Notes: generated by a model not told the origin, from the letters alone. A stretch of DNA of 64,000 bases from Cichorium intybus (GCA_023525715.1 CM042015.1:84341250-84405249), one strand, 5' to 3'; counted from the first letter of the stretch, positions 37,891 through 51,109 are shown. Made by a program: numbers and translations.

Positions 37891-40680
37891 TTAGAAGGAT
37901 TCCGTCCTCGGAATCTCCTCATAATTCGTAAAATTCGGGTATCTTTTCTTCATATCTTCTAAAGTCTCCCAAGTCAAATCTGAACCTGATGAGTGTTTCC
38001 ATTTGACCAATACTAAGTCAATTTCTTTGTTTCTCAACTTTTTGGTTCTTACTTCTAATATCGCTTTAGGTTCTTCTATCAGCTTATTCGGGGTCTCCAC
38101 TTTTAAGTCTTCCAATGGGATAATTAACTCATGACTTCCAAAATACTTCTTCTAGTAACATACATGAAATGTATCATGTATACCACTTAGTTCACGTGGT
38201 AATTCTAACTTGAAAGCTTGTTCACCAATTCTTCTCAAGATCTTAAAAGGTCCAATGTACCTCGGGCTTAATTTACCTTTCTTCCCAAATCTTACTACAC
38301 CCTTCCACGATGATACTTTAAGCATCACTAAATCGCCTTCTTTTAGATCATATGGCCTCTTCTTCAAGTCTGCTTAGCTTTTCTGTCTATCTTGGGCGGC
38401 CTTCATGTTCGCTTGTATTATTCTGATCTTTTCGTTTGTCAGTCTTACAATTTCCGGCCCGGTTATTTTGGTTTCACTTGCTTCCAACCAACATAAGGGT
38501 GTTCTACACTTTCTTCCATATAGGGCTTCAAACGGTGGCATTCCAATACTGGAATGATAATTGTTATTGTAGGAAAACTCTACCAATGGCAAGTCTTCAT
38601 CCCAATTTCCACCAAAATCCATAACACATGATCGTAGCATATCTTCTACAGTCTGAATAGTGCGTTCACTTTGCCCGTCTGTTTGGGGATGGTAAGCTGT
38701 ACTCATTTTAACTTTTGTCCCCAATTGTTCCTGTAATGTTTCCCACAGCTTTGAAGTAAATCGTGGGTCTCTGTCAGACACGATCGACAAAGGGGCTCCA
38801 TGAAGTCTCAAAACTTCATCAATGTATATTTGTGCTAACTTTTCCAGCTATGTAGTTTCTTTAATTGCCAGAAACATAGCACTCTTGGTTAAACGGTCAA
38901 CAATGACCCATATACAATTGTGACCCCTTCTGGTTCTCGGCAACCCAACTATGAAATCCATAGTTATATCTTCCTATTTTTCCTGCTGGAATTTGCAGTG
39001 GTTGAGTAGTTCCATACGGGGCTTGATGTTCTGCCTTCACCTGTGCACAAGTTGCACACTTAGAAACGTACTTGGCTATCATTCTCTTCATTCCTGGCCA
39101 CCAATATTGTTCTTTGAGATCCCGATAAGTTTTCGTACTCCCTGGGTGAATGGAGTATTTTGACTTATGAGACTCATCTAAAATCAATTTCCTCAATCCA
39201 CCAACCTTTGGTACCCATATACGATTCTTGAATGTCTTTAGTCCATGAGTATTTTCTCCAAACGCCAAATCTTTACCCAGCTTTTCTTTATTTAACTTTC
39301 CACTTGCTAAAACTTGCCATTGAGCATCTTTAATTCTTTCTACTATGCTTGACACCAACTCTATCTTCATCAACCTTTCTTGACTTTTCTTTTCATGGAA
39401 TTTTCTGCTTAAGGCGTCTGCCACTACATTCGCTTTTCCGGGGTTATAGGCGATTTCACAATCATAGTCGTTAATCAATTCCAACCACCTACTTTGCCTC
39501 ATATTAAGTTCTTTTGTGAGAACACATACTGTAAGCTCTTGTGATCCGTGTATAAATTATATTTCGTTCCGTATAAATAATGCCTCCAAATCTTTAATGC
39601 AAACACAATTGCTGCAAGCTCCAAATCGTGTGTTGCATATCTTATTTCGGGTTCTTTCAGTTGACGAGAAGCATATGCTATCACCTTTCCTCGCTGCATT
39701 AACACACAACCCAATCCCCTGTTTGAAGCATCGCTGTACACCACAAAATCCTCGGTTCCTTCAGGTAAAGTAAGAACCGGTGCATCACACAACTTTTCCT
39801 TTAGTGTCATAAATGCTTTTTCTTGTTCCGCTCCCCATTCAAACTTTATTCTCTTCCTTGTTAGTTTCGTAAGAGCTACCGCAATTCGAGAAAAATCTTG
39901 GATGAATCGTCGGTAGTACCCGGCGAGTCCAAGAAAACTTCTTACTTCTGTCGGGGTCTTTGGAATTTCCCACTTCATCACCGCTTCCACCTTTGCTGGA
40001 TCCACTTTGATTCCTTGGATAGAAACAACATGCCCAAGGAATTGCACTTCCCTCAGCCAAAATTCACACTTTGAAAATTTCGCATACAACTGTTCTTTCT
40101 TCAGAACTTCTAACACCGTCCTCAGATGACTTCTATGTTCTTCTGCATTCTTTGAGTAGATAAGGGTGTCATCAATAAATACGATAACAAACTTATCAAG
40201 AAACGGTTTACAAACCCGATTCATTAGATCCATGAAAATTGCCGGGGCATTCGTCAAACCGAAAGGCATGACCAGAAATTCATAATGCCCGTAACGAGTG
40301 TGGAAAGCTGTCTTCTCGATATCCTCATTCCTTACTCGTACTTGATGACAACCGGATCGAAGGTCAATCTTGGAAAAATAATCAGCACCTTGAAGTTGGT
40401 CAAACAGATCATATATGCGTTGTAACGGGTAACGATTTTTAATAGTGATTTTATTGAGTTCACGGTAGTCAATGCACATTCGCATCGAACCGTCCTTCTT
40501 TTTGACAAACAGCACCGGTGCACCCCAAGGTGAAGAACTTGGGTGTATAAAACCTTTATCGAGTAACTCTTGTAACTGTGACATCAACTCCTGCATTTCA
40601 GTCGGGGCCAAACGGTATGGGGCACGAGTAATAGGAGAAGCTCCGGGTACAAGATCAATTCGGAATCGACTTGTCTCTCT
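37891..40680 (-). pseudogene. Gypsy pol: RT, RNase H, integrase, chromodomain (broken)
   Basis: Reverse transcriptase (39700-40611): MCIDYRELNKITIKNRYPLQ, YFSKIDLRSGCHQVRV, VIVFIDDTLIYSKN (active-site F-I-D-D). RNase H (about 39500-39760): DFVVYSDASNRGLGCVL, YTDHKSLQYVF. Integrase: H2C2 finger (HPGSTKTYRDL, CATCAQVKAEH), catalytic core with VSDRDPRF and AYHPQTDGQSERTIQTVE. Then KGKLSPRYIGPFKIL and a chromodomain-like end (VLVKWKHSSGSDLTWETLED). Breaks: a one-base frameshift against gag-pro near 40681, another near 39510, a disrupted stretch at 38812-38990, and in-frame stops at 38374 and 38152. The breaks are few, so inactivation is fairly recent. Confidence 0.92.
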
Positions 40681-42461
40681 GGTGGCAAGCCGGGTAAGTC
40701 GTCTGGAAAAACTTCAGGGTACACTCTCACCACATCAATATCACCCACGATTTTCTTTACTTTATCCTCCGCTACCACATACGCTACAAAGGAAGAACAT
40801 CCTTTCACCAAACACCTTCGTACTTTTGTTGCACTAATAAAACTTGATATTCGTTTAGGTTTTTCACCATAAATGTATAATTTACTTCCATCGGGAATTT
40901 TTACTGACACAATTTTCTTTCCACACGCAATTTTCGCATCATTAGCTCCGAGCCAATCCATCCCAATAACAATATCAAAAGTCTTTACTCCTATTGGAAG
41001 GAGATTCAGCAGAAATTTCTTGTCATCTATGCTAAGTTCACAGCCGCAGTACACATGTTGTATCTCCACCTTTTTACCACTCGCCAATTCTACCTCACAA
41101 ATGACATCTAACGGTACATTGAGTTTTAGTCCAAACTCATGGGACACAAATGAGCATGTAGCACCAGAATCAAATAACACGTAAGCAGGCATCTGATTAA
41201 TTAGTAAAGTACCTGAGACCACGTCTTGAGTCTCCTTTGCTTCCTCCCGTGTGAGTTGGAAGGCACGAGTCTTTACTTTTTGCGGTTCCGTCTTCTTTTG
41301 CGCGGTTGATACTAATGTTTCAGCACCCTTCTTCGGACAATTGTAACTGTAGTGCCCCTTCTCATGACAAGAAAAACATTCCACTTCACTAAGCTTCGGG
41401 TAAGTACATTCTCTAGCTCGATGACCGACTCTCCGACAATTAAAACACGCTGAGTTTCCCGTTTTGCATTCTCCCACATGTTCCTTCCCACACTTTTCAC
41501 AAGTCTTCCTACTCCCTTGCCTGGACTGCATAATCACCGACTTTCCCTTCTTGCTCCAATTACTACTCCCGCTACTAAATTTACGTTTATCTCCCGAAAC
41601 TTTTCTTTCCATCGTTCTACGCTTCCACACATCCTCGACATTCCTTGCTGCCACAAATGCATCATCCATTGTTTCTGCTCGCTTCACCTCCAATTCATAC
41701 TCCCACGGCAAGCCTTTCACATATCGATTAATTCGAGCCCTCTCTGTGGGATAGAGATTCCCCACAAATGGTAGCATATCGCTAAACTTTTTAGTGTATT
41801 CAGCGACAGATAAGCTACCCTTTTTCAGAGTAAGAAATTCATTTTCAAGCTTCTCTATGTCCCGAAGGGGACAATATTTGTTCTTCAGGCGGGTCGTAAA
41901 TTCGGTCCATGAACACTTATAAACCACATCTTTTCCAAGTAACTCATACAATGTATTCCACCACACCAACGCATCATCCTTCAATAACCGTAAAGCATAA
42001 TAAACTTTATCTTTTTCGTGACATTTGCTAACCTCCAGTACCTGCTTCGTCTCCCGTATCCACCGCATGGTAACTTTTGGTTCAAAACTGCCATAGTATT
42101 CCGTAGGTTTGCATGCAAGGAAAGATTTGAAGGGACATCTCTTTTTATCTTCCGTCCCCACACTATCTTCCTCTGTAAGAGAATCTCCATTAGTATGTCT
42201 CCAAGAGGCGTCATCCAAGGAAGGATTATGGTGTGGTTCTCCCAGCCGAGTATTCATCATTTGACGCATATCTTCCCTCATTTCAGTCTTTAAGTTGCTG
42301 ATAAGGTTTTGTATGGCCTCCGAGGTTACGGGTGGAGGTTGCGGTATTGGGTTTGGCATAGCACCCATATTATCCGCATTATCGACGGGAATACCCCTAT
42401 GAGATGGGGTGTGACTTGCTGCCCGTCCTTCACTCGAAAGATTCTGATCCCCACTCTCCAT
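40584..42461 (-). CDS. Gypsy gag-protease
   Basis: A 625-residue frame starting at ATG 42461. It has a retrotransposon gag domain (about residues 120-270, ending LPWEYELEVKRAETMDDAF), a Cys-rich region with two CCHC knuckles (CFNCRRVGHRAREC and CFSCHEKGHYSYNC) plus CEKCGKEHVGEC, and an aspartic protease with VLFDSGATCSFV. The last 30 or so residues are out of frame with the natural polyprotein because of the frameshift near 40681, so the gag-protease part is intact and the fusion to pol is lost. The product would form virus-like particles of the element. Confidence 0.85.
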   Translation of the reverse strand: MESGDQNLSSEGRAASHTPSHRGIPVDNADNMGAMPNPIPQPPPVTSEAIQNLISNLKTEMREDMRQMMNTRLGEPHHNPSLDDASWRHTNGDSLTEEDSVGTEDKKRCPFKSFLACKPTEYYGSFEPKVTMRWIRETKQVLEVSKCHEKDKVYYALRLLKDDALVWWNTLYELLGKDVVYKCSWTEFTTRLKNKYCPLRDIEKLENEFLTLKKGSLSVAEYTKKFSDMLPFVGNLYPTERARINRYVKGLPWEYELEVKRAETMDDAFVAARNVEDVWKRRTMERKVSGDKRKFSSGSSNWSKKGKSVIMQSRQGSRKTCEKCGKEHVGECKTGNSACFNCRRVGHRARECTYPKLSEVECFSCHEKGHYSYNCPKKGAETLVSTAQKKTEPQKVKTRAFQLTREEAKETQDVVSGTLLINQMPAYVLFDSGATCSFVSHEFGLKLNVPLDVICEVELASGKKVEIQHVYCGCELSIDDKKFLLNLLPIGVKTFDIVIGMDWLGANDAKIACGKKIVSVKIPDGSKLYIYGEKPKRISSFISATKVRRCLVKGCSSFVAYVVAEDKVKKIVGDIDVVRVYPEVFPDDLPGLPPERQVDSELILYPELLLLLVPHTVWPRLKCRS

Positions 42462-42863
42462 TTACTATATAAAATGAATAAGATTCACATTTGTTACTCC
42501 GCATAAATATGTTTATCAATATATCCGAAAGCTGTAGCATGTGATCTTCCTATGGAACTTGTGTTCCCAAATACCCTTCTCCTAATTCCCACAACCAAAT
42601 TTCCTCAGGTTTCCCTTGTGACTTCACCATTTCCAATGCATATCATGTAATTATGACAATACGGGCTCATATTATTTTAACCACCTATATGCCTTGGCTC
42701 TGGTGTTATTACTGGGTCCCCTGGTTCACCGGTTTCTGTGGATTACAAACTATGAGTTATCGACGCTACCCCCGTTATCTAGGAACCCTATTAATCCTAA
42801 CGTTTCTTACTCTTTACCCAATAGTTCAAGCCTAGGATGGTTACCCAACCTAATTCGCTTAAA

Positions 42864-42880
42864 CCATGGCTCTGATACCA
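42864..42880 (-). promoter_or_regulatory. Gypsy primer-binding site
   Basis: TGGTATCAGAGCCATGG on the minus strand, complementary to initiator tRNA-Met; three bases separate it from the LTR end at 42884. Confidence 0.9.
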
Positions 42881-42883
42881 AAT

Positions 42884-44941
42884 TGTACCACCCGAAATTT
42901 CCACACAAATTTTTTTTTTTTACAAATACTATATATTACAAAACATTAAATTATACATGCGGGGTACTACGATTCCGTATCATTACCACGATTTAAACAT
43001 TTTATTACACGCTTTATACAATGGAAACTACCGTCCCACTCCCGACTCTTCTAACGCCTTCATGAACCACCTGAGTACATAGCATTTAAAGAAAATATAC
43101 GTGAGACGGAATGTCTCGTGAGCAATATGGGTTTAGACCCAAAACAATGTTCTTATATTTCAATAATTCTCAAATTCACAATATTTAAATTCCTATGAGC
43201 GCACCCATAGTTATTCCTTTTTGTTTGATAGTACATTCCTACGAGCGCACCCGTAGGTTTTATACGAGACGCACCCGTATAACTCCTCCCTCGATAGCAT
43301 GAAACGAATTCATCCATCAAGGTACCAATTAGACAATTACTTCGTGACGGGAGGTACCATCTCAGTAGTGTCTTTTGACCACCCCTACCGCAGCAGGCCG
43401 TGATCTTTATCCGGATACTAATCAACTCATCACATGGCACGATCACCTTGTTAGTTTCTTTGTATTTCTCATTTTTTATACACACCATAAACACATTTTC
43501 CAGAAATAATATCAATGTCATAAAACCATTTTGTCCCCAAATTTTTTGGTATAAAATTTCATATTTTTTTTGCTATGTACTCCAAAAATCCACACATTAC
43601 TCACCTCAATTAACTAGGAGCTATTTGGCCTCCTGAACTCCTTTTCCTTTCCCTTGATTAACAGTGTTTGAACCACCACCTATATACGCATTTAATACAC
43701 ATTTTAGTTAATACAACCTATAACTGACTCTACCTTACCAGAGTCCCATACTATGTAATAAGAGGTCATAACTGAGCTACAACCTTTAATAAATAACTCT
43801 CTTAAATTTAAACTTTTTCCTGAAATATGCGTATTTTGCTACAGTGCTCTCGGGAGGTCGTATTTTCATTCTAACAATTTTCCACAAAGTTTTGGACCAT
43901 AAGGGACTTATGTTTAAAATTTGAGTTCAAACGGATAAGCCTAACCCCAAGTTCCAAACTTGGACCTTCTCTTGGCAGAATGCTCACTGCATTCTGCATT
44001 TTCACCCTGGCGCGAGGTCGCGCCGCGACCATAAGAGGTCGGGTCACGATCTCTGAGTACATTGCCATTTTTGATGATTTTTCAGCTACAACTTCTACTA
44101 TTCCCCTACATTAAGTTCTTAATACATGACTTAATCACTATATTATCATTCCAAGGCAATAACCTTCAGTTTTTATCAAGTTTTAACTTATGGAAATTAC
44201 AAATTTCAATTAATTTCATAATTTCCCCTTTTTGCCCATTTTCACTAAAACTGTAAAATTTTGAAAATAATCACTTAGGAATGTCTTAATACATCCTAAA
44301 TGATCCTTAAAACCTAACAAAACACTAGAAATCAATTTTCATCTCATAAACCCATTTCTAGGGTTCTTGAGCTCAAAACCCATTTCCATGAATTCAACCA
44401 CAATTTATGGTTAGAAATCCATTTCTTGTGGTGATTTAAGCTAGATGAGCCATATGAATTCGTTGGATTACTCTCATCTTCAAAAAATCAGAAATTGAAT
44501 TTGAAGATCATCCAACAACACTTGAATAAATAGACTAAAAGTGATGGATTTATACCTTGAAATGCTTGGAATCACCAATTCCAAGTGTTAATCTTCAATT
44601 CCTAGCTTCTTTTCTTGAATTCGTGCACCTGATGTCTCCAGAACTTCCCAGAACTTCTTCTTCTGAATTTATGATAATTATGATATATTTTCTCATATAT
44701 ATATTTTCCTACTTTGCCAAATGACAAAATAACCCTTGAACTTCCACTCTTCATACTTTTAACACTAGAACCTAATTTTTATAACACCAACTTCTACTTC
44801 TCACACTTTTATTCCCACAAACACAATTTACTTTTCTCTAAGGACCAAAACATGGCAAAAGACTAATTTGTCCTTTTCTACAAATTCTAATATTTCACAC
44901 GATTATGTTACATTTTATTACAAATTTTGCGGGTTCTTACA
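42884..44941 (-). repeat. Gypsy 5' LTR
   Basis: 2058 bp, the transcription-promoting copy of the element. It carries the 23-bp segment missing from the other LTR and ends next to the ATGAA duplicate. Confidence 0.93.
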
Positions 44942-44946
44942 ATGAA

Positions 44947-47900
44947 TCTAAAGTTCGAGCGAATAAGATGAGTGAAAAGGGAGGAAACTATTGATAAGTG
45001 GTATTTAAATGAATTCAAAAGTTTTACATCAGTCAAGTTGTTTCAAATAGCCCGAATATGAAGAAGCGTGCATTAAACGCAAAGTATTTGAGTAACAAAT
45101 GTTTAGACAAAAAGTGTGAATGCGTCTGCCGGATTCTAAAAATGGCATTGATCGGGCGTTTCACGTATTTGAAAATTTTTTATTTAGGTGATGACACGTG
45201 GAACCACATAGAATGTCTGTGATAAATTGGGCCACGTGTTTCATAAATGTGAAAAATAAAACTCTTCAAAATGTTTAAGGAGTAATACATTTGTTCCAAT
45301 TTATTACAAAGCATTCAATTAAATTATTTCATATCATAAATGACTTCAATCCAAGATATCGGTAACTCCATCATGTAACTTCGCATGAGAAGAACATGAA
45401 ACTTCAGATAAGATAGAATTGTGAGTAATTCTATATTGTTGAACGTTTAACATCGTAAAAGGTTATACAAACAAACATACAACCAATATCCTTTTCATTC
45501 ATAGTTTTTGAGATTTGGATAACAATGTTAAAGAAATTCTTCGAAAAAGTTGAGTAACATTGATAATCAATTATTTAAAAATCAATACAGTACAAGTAAC
45601 GAAACTTTTAACTTATAATTTCAAAACTTTTTAACAGGTTGTTCCCAAGTAACCTACTGCCAACTAGGTCCGAGTTGGTACGAGGGGGGGGGGGGGGGGG
45701 ACTTTAATCCTTTTACTTTGGAAGCTGCTATTTCAAGAGGGTTGAAGGCCATTTTTGGGGATCGTTTTACAACAGAATGAGGAGTTAGAAGTGCAAGCTT
45801 TGGTAACTTCCTTTAGGTTTGGCGATTCTTGAACTATATTCCTAATCAATTTATTTGAACCAAATGTTTATTTGGTTCATGTTTTGATTAAGACGGATAT
45901 TAAAAGGTAATCTAATGTGTTTATAAATTAAGAGGATCTAGATGACTCAAGCTTTTGAGTTGTTTTAGCCACAAGTGGTTCGAATCAAGATATTGCGCCA
46001 TAATGATGAATGAACAGTTGAATTATGATTATTCCCCAATATTGATATTTAACCCATTGTTAAGTTTCTATTTCAAATGTCTACACAATTTACTAGTTTA
46101 ATTTCTTGTGTAATTTAGGACCCAAACAAACTAAAACCCCCAAACATTCTTTGCATTGTTTTAAAAAATACTTATTACAAATTGATTGCATAGACTAACG
46201 AATTAAACCAGTCTTTGTGGACTTTAAGCATTAGTTAAAATAATGCATGTAAAACTTTTATTGTTCTTATATTTGTATTTAACCGAAGTATGAAAACTAT
46301 TTAGACATAAGGAACAAACAACTTTTCTAATATAATAAATTTAACAAACAACTTTTCTAATATAATAAATTTACACCGTTTATTAAATGAATCTTCTGAT
46401 ATAAGGTACAAACCGCCCCTTCATTTTATGCTTTCATTTCAAATAGCCCCAGCACTTTCATTTTAGTTTCAAACTACCACTGAACTTTCAAGTTTCAAAC
46501 AACATATACACTTTCGGCTCTGTTTGGTTCTATACCTATAAAAACCGGTATCGATACCTGAACTGGTACTGGAATGGAACCGGTACAGTACCTTCATAAA
46601 TTTGTTTAGTTCTTGGTTCCTTAAATTTTTTATTTTTGGTTTTAGTTTTTCCAGTTTCGAGTCAGTTTGATCCGGTTCTAGAACTAGTCGCATTGCAGAC
46701 TTCTATTCCGAAATATACCACAATTTGCATTATCAGTTTCATCATTTACCCACTTGGATGTGATTTTAGGGATTTTAACAAAAATTATCATTAGAAATGA
46801 ATTACTTAATCATAATGACCATGGTTTTTTTGGGAAAAAAAATGATTTTTGTCAATAAAATGATCATTTTGGACCGGAATGGGTTATTCTAGAATCTAGA
46901 CTAATAAAAAAAATATAGTTCTTTCATTTGTACGAAAATCTTCTAAAAAATCTCTTTACTCGGATCCAAAATAACTATTTTTTCAATGATTTTCAATCAA
47001 ATGTTATTTTAATTTTAAGCTTGTGTATCCTATCTACTTCCCATTTGATATGCCTCTTTAGTTTTTTGTTATGTTCTAGGAAAAAACAAAGCATTTTTCG
47101 AAACTTTGGAATTAATCAATGGATATATTTTTGAAATTCTGGAATAGCTTTTTTTTCTTCTGTCTGAAATCCGCCATGATCCGAAATGTAAGTCCGGGAT
47201 GTACTTTTATCAACAAAATTCTTTAAAATTGACATAAAGTAGTATGAAATAACTAGTCTGAAAATGTTTGTCATTTTGAATTGAAACCTACTTTTTGCTT
47301 ATTTCTTTAACATTATATTAAAATGTGCCTAGTTTTAATATCCATTCATTTTGCATCTCTTATAACCGATAAGTCATTGTTTTTTTATTTATCTTTACTT
47401 AACTTTCTTAAATTCGATTATATTGTTTTGAGATATGTCACATTTATCTGTATCTCATCGATATATTGTATTAATTGTAATTTAGTTCATCAAAGATTAA
47501 ATGATATATAGAATTCTATAATTTAGATTATTCGAATTTTGTTCTTGAAACGACTAGCCCCAAAATGAAACCGTTGCGGGTTGCGGCTTCTTTTTTTGCT
47601 TTGTGGCAACGTTTACACATAAACACATATGCATACACAAACATTACATGCACATATAAACGCACATGATACATATTCATAATTGAAATGATGGGCCATC
47701 ATAGAAACGCAATGTGCAACATTGGGATTCGAAATGTGACTCCTAAAATGTTTTGGCAGTGTATTAATGCATTTTCCAACTTGTTACAAAAGTACAAGAC
47801 GACATACGAAAGCAGCCCCGAGCATGGGCATGGCATCAATTACACCACCCGTGAACGTCCAAATATATAGTTATTTTTTTGGTTTCTTCTCTTCCGATTA

Positions 47901-47949
47901 ATATTATTATATTAAAAAATTTCATTATTTTTTTTTTTGAAAGACCAAA
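44947..47949. other. Intergenic sequence with small repeats
   Basis: No gene is supported. A run of about 18 G is at 45686-45703. A perfect 28-bp tandem repeat (AACAAACAACTTTTCTAATA...) lies at about 46315-46370. A stretch of AACCGGTA-rich sequence at 46530-46690 looks like an old MITE. T-rich tracts are common. Short open frames on both strands have no recognisable content. Confidence 0.4.
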
Positions 47950-50720
47950 CTTTTTAAGATAAGTAAAATGCTAGAAACATAAAAATTATCATTTTTCTTA
48001 GCCTTATGAGCATCAAAGATCTTCGTCTTCCAGAACTTCCAAAGGACCCAATTCAAAAAGAAAAAATAATTGCTTCCAATCAACATTTTTAATTCCTACT
48101 TAAATCTGAATTCTCTACCCATAAAATTCTAGTAATTAACCGGTCACACGAAGGGTTCACAACATCATATCATCTTGTAACACCCTGGCTACATGGCACG
48201 AGTTGAAGATACGATCAACAGTATTGTATCATAATCGGGCAATGATAGATTCAACATCAATGTCTCTTTTTTCCAAGTTAACTCTATTCAAGACTTCATT
48301 CAAGTTAGGATGTCAACCCTAGATGTTTACCTTTATCGGCACCAAAACATTCCAACATGTAAAGTTATTCCCAACCACGCACCAAATATTGAGAATTAGT
48401 ATATATTTTCTTGTTGAGGCTACCGTATACAAACCATCTGAATTAAGGTCCCAAGTCCATATATCTTGGTTGATCAGACAGTACCACACCTCAAATTACT
48501 TCTTTGATGCCTCCATATTGCATGAATTTGGCTCCACCCTTAGGATCACGATGCCATTGTATTTGGAAATCCTCATTTATCACTCGATCCATAGTATAAA
48601 AATTCTTATCAATTTCCAAAGTGTAAATTCTTCTGGAATCTATTTTTATAAAATGTATCACAACACCACATATCTTCCAAGAAACTCGCCAAATTGTCTC
48701 GACCCACTTTTTTCTAGTAAAATTGAATCATACATTTCCTGCATAAGTTTTTAATGGAAATAATCATATTACTCCAAATCCGCGGTTATTTTTGCACGAC
48801 TAGAAATAGAATTGATCCTGCCTTCCATTCAATGTATATCTTTCACAAGTCTAGCCCACAAAGAGTTTGTATTTGAATAGAATCGTTAGGGGGTGCTTGT
48901 GATTGCTTTTTGAACCTCAAAAGCATCTTTTGGGTAAAAGTGTTTATTGACTTATGGCAAAAGTAGTTTTTTAAAAAATATTTGGATTAGCTTTTATGAT
49001 ACAAAAGTTAATAAATCAATAAATTGTTTTTTCAAAAAGTGTTTGGTTTAACTGTTACTTGTAAAATGATCAAAAATGTCATGTTTTAATGAGGGTATTA
49101 TAGTCTTTTAACTTCAAAATGTCATAAGCTATTTTAAAAAGTCGGGAATTTATAACTTTTTGAAATCTCCTCTTTGAAGGCTTATAAAAAGTTATTTTGA
49201 AATATGCTTTTAATATTGTCAAACACTTTTTTTTGATTTATTGGATTTTCAAAAAGTCAAAAAGCCAATATGTTGTTTTAAAAGAAACCCCAAACACCCC
49301 CGTTCATAGATAAGAGCAAAGTTAAAAGCTTAAACCCCATCCTCTTAAGATGCTGCAACTTTCTTCCCATCCACCCAACATTTTTTCTATTCGTTAGAAC
49401 CCCCGCCCCCCCCCCCCCCCCCCCACCCCACCCCACCCTAAGTATCTCTCAAGGCTGCCCAACACCAACTTCAATAAAGTCATCCTTCCTCAATGTTAGA
49501 CATAATCAAAGCATATTCGACCATATATTCATTTAGAACGCCAACACCCATAAGATTACTTTTATGTAAATTTATCTTCAACCATGAAACAAGATAAAAA
49601 CATCATGATATACATACGATGTTTCTCGCATTATGTTTAGACCATCGTCCAAGAAACATTAAACCATCTACAAAAAGTAAATATGATATCACTAAATCAC
49701 TTATCCTCACATGGGCTCCTTTAAAAGTGCTCAACAATATATGCTTGTTTGCGAGTCATGTGAAAACTTTCCATGCAAATGATAAAAAGAAAATGTGACA
49801 ATACATCGCCTTGTCGTAGCCCCTTTCTAGTTGTAATTTGGAATAAGGACACCCACTAAGAAGAAATGATGCCACAAACGAAGAACGGAATACATGAACC
49901 AAGAATGCCATTTAGAACCAAACTCCAAGTTAAGCAAAGTGTTGTCTAGATAACCCCAACTCAACAAGTCATAAGTATTCTCGAAATTGACCTTGAAAAG
50001 CAGATATTCTCATTAACTGTTAAATTTGTCAGATATTTGACGACCTCTCATGAGTGCATTTTTCCTCACTAATAACATCTCCCATTACCATTGATAAACA
50101 ATTTGCCAAGATTTTAGAATTGTACTAAAATCCATCCAAAATTATTTGTCTAAAATCTTCAGGGGGGAAAAGTTGGTTCAACCCTTTTAGAGTCAAAGTA
50201 ATCTATGAAGAATTGCAACCCCTATGAAACTCGACTCTTGGAAAAAAAATTTAACAAATGAAACAACCTCCTTTCCAATAAGACTCTGAAAGCATTTTAA
50301 AAACACAAATATGAATCCATCCAATCTCGTAGCTTTGTTTTTCTCACAATCCTAGACTGTATTTTTAATCTCCACAATATAAAACGGTGTTTCAAGAAAG
50401 TCTTTTGAACTAACCGAAAATTGATTAAAAAATGTACTTTGTTGGGTAGGTGAATATCATCCATTGCTCCAAACTTTGCTATAAAAATAAATAAAAATCA
50501 TCTTTAATGCCACCTAGACCCGTAACCCACTCCCCGTCCACCATTATGCCCTGAATTAAGTGTTGTCTTCTATTCCGTTTCAATATGCCATGAAAAAACT
50601 TGGAAGTCTTGTCCCCTTTTCACCGCCAAGTAATTTTGGTATTTGAGCCACATCCAAAGCTTCCAAATTCTCAATTTCACCCAATTCTTTGAGATAATCG
50701 AGTCTCAAATTAATATCATT
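47950..50720 (-). mobile_element. Very old LINE remnant, split by a MITE
   Basis: On the minus strand heavily mutated reverse transcriptase pieces can still be read: near 50600 SKFFHGILKRNRRQ and IMVDGEWV; near 50080 ILANCLSMVMGD; near 49800 KG.LRQGD and FLFIICME. The lower part (47990-48880) contains only traces of the C-terminal region. A 413-bp MITE (48889-49301) interrupts it. A poly(C) run lies at 49405-49424. Many stops and frameshifts: inactive and much older than the other two LINEs. Confidence 0.65.
48889..49301. mobile_element. MITE with GGGGGTG..CACCCCC ends
   Basis: Inverted ends GGGGGTGCTTGTGATTGCTT and, on the other strand, GGGGGTGTTTGGGGTTTCTT. The interior is rich in AAAAGT/ACTTTT and non-coding. 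Ends of this sort occur in common plant MITEs; a clear target duplication was not found (possible GTT on each side). Confidence 0.6.
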
Positions 50721-51109
50721 AGGAGATGGCATTCCCCATTAATTTGCTAGTTAGTAGCAGAATATTTTCCTTCAATAAAAGTTTCTTTCTTTCAATAGTG
50801 ATCCTCTTCATGTTAGCATGCCAAATGTTTAACTTATCTTTAAGAAATTGCATTTTCTTCTTAAAGCAATAATTATGTTTACACCATAGCCAATACCAAT
50901 AGCACGGCATGCACTTGTAACCTAATTATCAAGCCCTTTCACACACACACAAACACACACAAAAAAACAAGATCGAAATAGTTTGAAGGATTAGGACCAT
51001 AATCGTTAAGCACTTTTTTAATAAGACTCAAACTATGATAACACCATTTACGGTTCACAATAACGCCTGTAAGATTAGGCAACATCTCCATCTACTCCAC
51101 TAAAACAAA
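50721..51109. other. AT-rich spacer, nothing recognised
   Basis: It may contain further LINE 5' sequence decayed beyond recognition. A short CA repeat lies at about 50940-50962. Confidence 0.35.

Larger units (their letters stand above)
35841..44946 (-). mobile_element. Complete Ty3/gypsy chromovirus (Tekay/Del-like)
   Basis: The element is 35846-44941 (9.1 kb), minus orientation, flanked by the perfect 5-bp duplication ATGAA (35841-35845 and 44942-44946). The LTRs are about 2.04 and 2.06 kb with TGTAA..TTACA ends. The primer site TGGTATCAGAGCCATGG (minus strand, 42864-42880) follows the 5' LTR after three bases; a purine tract CTAAGGGGAGAGAT (minus strand, 37881-37894) precedes the 3' LTR. 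The order gag, protease, RT, RNase H, integrase, chromodomain-like tail assigns it to chromoviruses; long LTRs and the C-terminal chromodomain suggest Tekay/Del. Frameshifts and stops in pol make it non-autonomous now. Confidence 0.95.

Noticed and set aside
45960..46000. tRNA B-box-like GGTTCGAATC
   Set aside because: No cloverleaf can be drawn around it; a chance match.
48323..48754. 143-codon plus-strand frame
   Set aside because: It lies antisense within the decayed LINE and matches nothing.
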